Positions 4,278 through 6,945 of a stretch of DNA of 6,945 nt are shown one piece after another. The notes under the pieces are model-generated. The model was not told where the DNA came from. It saw only the letters and a program-made list of their open reading frames with translations, and ran no database searches. Within the stretch, counting starts at the first letter, position 1. Every line of letters starts with the position of its first letter. The DNA is from Pseudomonadota bacterium (GTDB taxonomy: Bacteria > Pseudomonadota > Gammaproteobacteria > Steroidobacterales > Steroidobacteraceae). A program made the translations under genes and the position numbers. The stretch covers positions 1 through 6,945 of the forward strand of contig JAKAZP010000139.1 of assembly GCA_021815905.1 (NCBI GenBank), in the 5' to 3' direction.

Positions 4278-6818
4278 ATGCTGGGCGCGCTGGTCACGTT
4301 CGTCATCGTCCTGGGTTGCGCCTATGCCGTGACCCAGGCCGGCGGTGTCATCACTCTCGCCTTCATCGCGGCGGTGCTGTTTCTCGCGTACCGCCGCCTG
4401 TCGCTGCTCGCATTCACCGCCACCTTCACGGTGCTGCTCGCCGCGTACACGGCGCTCGGGGCCTCCGGGATGGCCGCGACCGCCTGGAAGGGATTCCTCT
4501 GGCTGCTGCTCACGGGATTGTGGCTGCTCAACGTCCGTCCGCTGCGCAAGGCGCTGATCACCCGGCCGTTCATGAGGGCGTACCTCAAGCTCCTTCCGGC
4601 GGTGTCGCAGACCGAGCGCGAAGCGCTCGAGGCGGGAACGGTGTGGTGGGACGGGGAGCTGTTCACGGGCGCTCCCACGTGGTCGCGCCTGCTCGGAGCG
4701 AGGCCCCCGCAGCTGTCGGCCGAGGAGCAGGCGTTCGTCGACGGGCCGTGCGAGGAGCTCTGCCGGATGCTCGATGATTGGCAGATCACCCACGAGCTCG
4801 GCGACCTGCCGCCCGCGATATGGGAATTCCTCAAGTCGCGCGGCTTCTTCGCGATGATCATTCCGAAGCGCTACGGCGGCCTCGAGTTCTCCGCGTACGC
4901 GCACTCGTGCGTGCTCGCGAAGCTCGCGAGCCGCAGCGCCACGTGCGCCTCCACCGTCGCGGTGCCGAACTCGCTCGGCCCCGCGGAGCTGCTGAACCAC
5001 TACGGCACCGAGGAGCAGAAGGATCACTATCTGCCGCGGCTCGCCCGCGGCGAGGAAGTGCCGTGCTTCGCCCTCACCGGGCCGCGCGCCGGCTCCGATG
5101 CCGCCTCCATCCCGGACACCGGCATCGTCTGCCGCGGGATGTGGCAGGGGCGCGAGGTCCTCGGGATGCGCCTGAACTTCGACAAGCGCTACATCACCCT
5201 GGCGCCGATCGCGACCGTGATCGGCCTCGCCTTCCGGCTGTTCGATCCGCAGCGGCTCCTCGGCGATCGCCTCGACATCGGCATCACCTGCGCGCTGATC
5301 CCGCGCGCCACCGCCGGGGTGACGATCGGCCGGCGCCACTTCCCGATCAACATCCCGTTCCAGAACGGCCCGATCCAGGGCCGCGACGTGTTCGTGCCGC
5401 TCGAGTTCATCATCGGCGGTCCGAGGATGGCCGGGGCGGGCTGGCGCATGCTGGTGGAGCAGCTCTCGGTGGGGCGGTGCATCTCGCTGCCGTCGAATGC
5501 CACCGGCGGCTCCAAGGCGGCCGTGTTCGCCAGCGGCGCCTACGCGCGGATCAGACGGCAATTCAACATGCCGGTGGCCCGTTTCGAGGGCGTGGAGGCC
5601 GTGCTCGCGCGCATGGCGGCGCTCACCTACACCATGGACGCGGCGCGCTCGGTGACCGCGGGCGCCATCGATGGCGGCGAGAAGCCGTCCGTGCCCTCGG
5701 CGATGCTCAAATATCACCTGACGGAGATGGCCCGGCAGGTGGCCAACGACGCGATGGACGTGCACGGCGGCAAGGGAATCTGCCTGGGCCCGCGCAACTA
5801 TCTCGCGCGCGGCTACGAGTCGGTGCCGATCGCCATCACGGTCGAGGGGGCGAACCTGCTCACGCGCAGTCTCATCATCTTCGGCCAGGGCGCGGTGCGC
5901 TGCCACCCCTTCGTGCTGAAGGAGATGAATGCGGCGCACGACCCCGACCGCGCGCGCGGCGTCGATGAGTTCGATCGGGCGCTGTTCGCCCACATCGGCT
6001 TCACGCTCTCGAACGCGGTGCGCTCGCTCGTCATGGCGCTCACCCACGCGCGCTTCACCCGCGCTCCGGTCAAGGGTCCGACGGCGCGCTTCTATCAGCA
6101 CATCGTGCGTTTCAGCGCCTCGTTCGCCTTCACGGTGGATGTGGCGATGCTGACGCTCGGGGGCTACCTCAAGAAGAAGGAGAGCCTTTCCGCCCGCCTC
6201 GGCGATGTGCTGTCGAGCATGTATCTCGCGTCCATGGTCCTGAAGCATCACGAGAACCAGGGCCGCCCGGCCGAGGACCTCGCCGTGGTCGAGTGGGCCT
6301 GCCGCAACCTCCTCTATCATGCCCAGGAGCAGCTGCACGGCTTCCTGCGCAACTTCCCGAATCGCCTGCTCGGGGCGCTCATGCGCGCCGTGGTCTTCCC
6401 CCGCGGGCGCGCCTACTCCGCGCCCGCCGATCGCCTCGGGCGCAAGGTCGCCGAGCTCGTCACGTCGGCCACCGTCACGCGCGACCGGATCTGTCTCGGC
6501 ATCTATCGCACCGTCGAGCCCGGCAACCCGCTCGGACTGCTGCACGAGGCGCTGAAGCTCGCCGAGAGCGCCGAGCCGATCGAGAAGCGCATCCGGGTCG
6601 AAGGCGTCAAGGCCGGGCGCGTCACCGCGCTCGACCTGCCCGGGAGAATCCAACAGGCGCTCGCCGCCGGGATCATCTCGGAGACCGAGGCGGCGGCGCT
6701 CTCGGAGTACGACCGCAAGGTCATGAACCTCGTGCACGTCGATGACTTCGCGCCGCACGAGCTCGGAGTGCGCGCGCAGCCGCAGTCCGCCAGGCGGCCC
6801 GCGGCCCAGGCGGTGTAG
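4278..6818 (+). CDS. fadE: Acyl-CoA dehydrogenase FadE
   Basis: FadE is the FAD-dependent acyl-CoA dehydrogenase that makes the trans-2-enoyl-CoA in the first step of fatty-acid beta-oxidation, associated with the inner membrane. The product has 846 residues; E. coli FadE has 814. The N-terminus is hydrophobic, with three or four membrane segments (about 1-18, 22-38, 43-63, 70-85). The FadE-specific segment VSQTEREALEAGTVWWDGELF (109-129) follows, then the dehydrogenase core (about 145-540). Motifs include PKRYGG (196-201), ALTGPRAGSDAASIPDTG (265-282), GRCISLPSNATGG before residue 415, and VEGANLLTRS with Glu523 at the position of the catalytic base. The rest matches the FadE-type C-terminal domain (DUF1974 family), ending in RKVMNLVHVDDF and a short variable tail. 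A good Shine-Dalgarno supports the ATG. The gene is 65 bp after mdh, which fits co-use of acetyl-CoA via the TCA/glyoxylate cycle. All expected core motifs appear intact. Confidence 0.96.
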   Translation: MLGALVTFVIVLGCAYAVTQAGGVITLAFIAAVLFLAYRRLSLLAFTATFTVLLAAYTALGASGMAATAWKGFLWLLLTGLWLLNVRPLRKALITRPFMRAYLKLLPAVSQTEREALEAGTVWWDGELFTGAPTWSRLLGARPPQLSAEEQAFVDGPCEELCRMLDDWQITHELGDLPPAIWEFLKSRGFFAMIIPKRYGGLEFSAYAHSCVLAKLASRSATCASTVAVPNSLGPAELLNHYGTEEQKDHYLPRLARGEEVPCFALTGPRAGSDAASIPDTGIVCRGMWQGREVLGMRLNFDKRYITLAPIATVIGLAFRLFDPQRLLGDRLDIGITCALIPRATAGVTIGRRHFPINIPFQNGPIQGRDVFVPLEFIIGGPRMAGAGWRMLVEQLSVGRCISLPSNATGGSKAAVFASGAYARIRRQFNMPVARFEGVEAVLARMAALTYTMDAARSVTAGAIDGGEKPSVPSAMLKYHLTEMARQVANDAMDVHGGKGICLGPRNYLARGYESVPIAITVEGANLLTRSLIIFGQGAVRCHPFVLKEMNAAHDPDRARGVDEFDRALFAHIGFTLSNAVRSLVMALTHARFTRAPVKGPTARFYQHIVRFSASFAFTVDVAMLTLGGYLKKKESLSARLGDVLSSMYLASMVLKHHENQGRPAEDLAVVEWACRNLLYHAQEQLHGFLRNFPNRLLGALMRAVVFPRGRAYSAPADRLGRKVAELVTSATVTRDRICLGIYRTVEPGNPLGLLHEALKLAESAEPIEKRIRVEGVKAGRVTALDLPGRIQQALAAGIISETEAAALSEYDRKVMNLVHVDDFAPHELGVRAQPQSARRPAAQAV

Positions 6819-6820
6819 CC

Positions 6821-6945
6821 GTGGGCGAGGGCGGCACCGCAACGGCGGCTGTCCCGCCGGGGTCGTCCGGCGCCGGCGAACCGCTCCCGGGCGCCGCGGC
6901 GGCGGTGGCGCACGCCGCCGCGCCCGCGGCCCCGGAGCGCTGCGC
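6821..6945 (+). CDS. Possible start of a downstream gene, partial, unidentified
   Basis: From the GTG at 6821, two bases after the fadE stop, the frame stays open to the window edge (41 complete codons). The product would be extremely Ala/Gly/Pro-rich (beginning MGEGGTATAAVPPGSSG) with no recognisable domain. The third codon positions are almost all G or C, as in the genes around it, which fits coding in this frame. However, the other frames are also open because of the GC content, and no clear Shine-Dalgarno precedes the GTG. It may be the low-complexity N-terminus of a gene co-transcribed with fadE, or simply non-coding sequence. Confidence 0.3.
   Translation, partial: MGEGGTATAAVPPGSSGAGEPLPGAAAAVAHAAAPAAPERC

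Noticed and set aside
4230..6842. An 870-codon open frame on the minus strand opposite fadE
   Set aside because: It is Arg/His/Glu/Ala-rich with no recognisable domain, and it mirrors the fadE codons. Long antisense frames are expected where the third codon position is almost always G or C. The plus strand encodes an unmistakable FadE.

Overview
This is a high-GC window (G/C-rich third codon positions throughout) from the chromosome of a Gram-negative bacterium, most likely a gammaproteobacterium. The evidence is a membrane-anchored FadE-type acyl-CoA dehydrogenase, a type I malate dehydrogenase of the kind seen in Xanthomonas- and Burkholderia-like bacteria, and an MCE/Mla-type lipid ABC transporter with an outer-membrane lipoprotein. 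The lineage is inferred from protein character only. No tRNA, rRNA, CRISPR array, insertion sequence or phage gene is visible.

Layout. Positions 1-2970, minus strand: a tightly packed operon read right to left. It encodes a STAS-MlaE fusion permease (2970-1825), an MlaF-type ATPase (1828-1058), a single-MCE-domain MlaD-family protein with a long helical tail (1068-139), and the N-terminus of an auxiliary lipoprotein cut by the window edge (136-1). The gene junctions overlap or nearly touch, so translation is probably coupled. Positions 2971-3231: a divergent intergenic region with a recognisable promoter for the rightward gene and an 11-bp direct repeat. Positions 3232-4212, plus strand: malate dehydrogenase (mdh). 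Positions 4213-4277: a short spacer with an extended -10 promoter, a GC-rich stem-loop and a good ribosome binding site. Positions 4278-6818, plus strand: fadE. Positions 6819-6945: GC-rich sequence that is open from a GTG codon and may be the start of another gene.

How the genes work together. The minus-strand operon looks like a complete envelope lipid-transport ABC system: permease, ATPase, periplasmic MCE ring protein and outer-membrane lipoprotein. It probably moves phospholipid or another hydrophobic substrate between the two membranes. The plus-strand genes are central carbon and fatty-acid catabolism: FadE carries out the first dehydrogenation of beta-oxidation, and Mdh regenerates oxaloacetate so that the resulting acetyl-CoA can enter the TCA or glyoxylate cycle. 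The two transcription units are divergent and need not be co-regulated.

Most of the window is ordinary conserved chromosome. I see no clearly new system. The points most worth checking are the architecture of the MCE cassette (STAS fused to the permease, no periplasmic MlaC in view, a PqiC-like lipoprotein, a long MCE tail) and the fadE leader.
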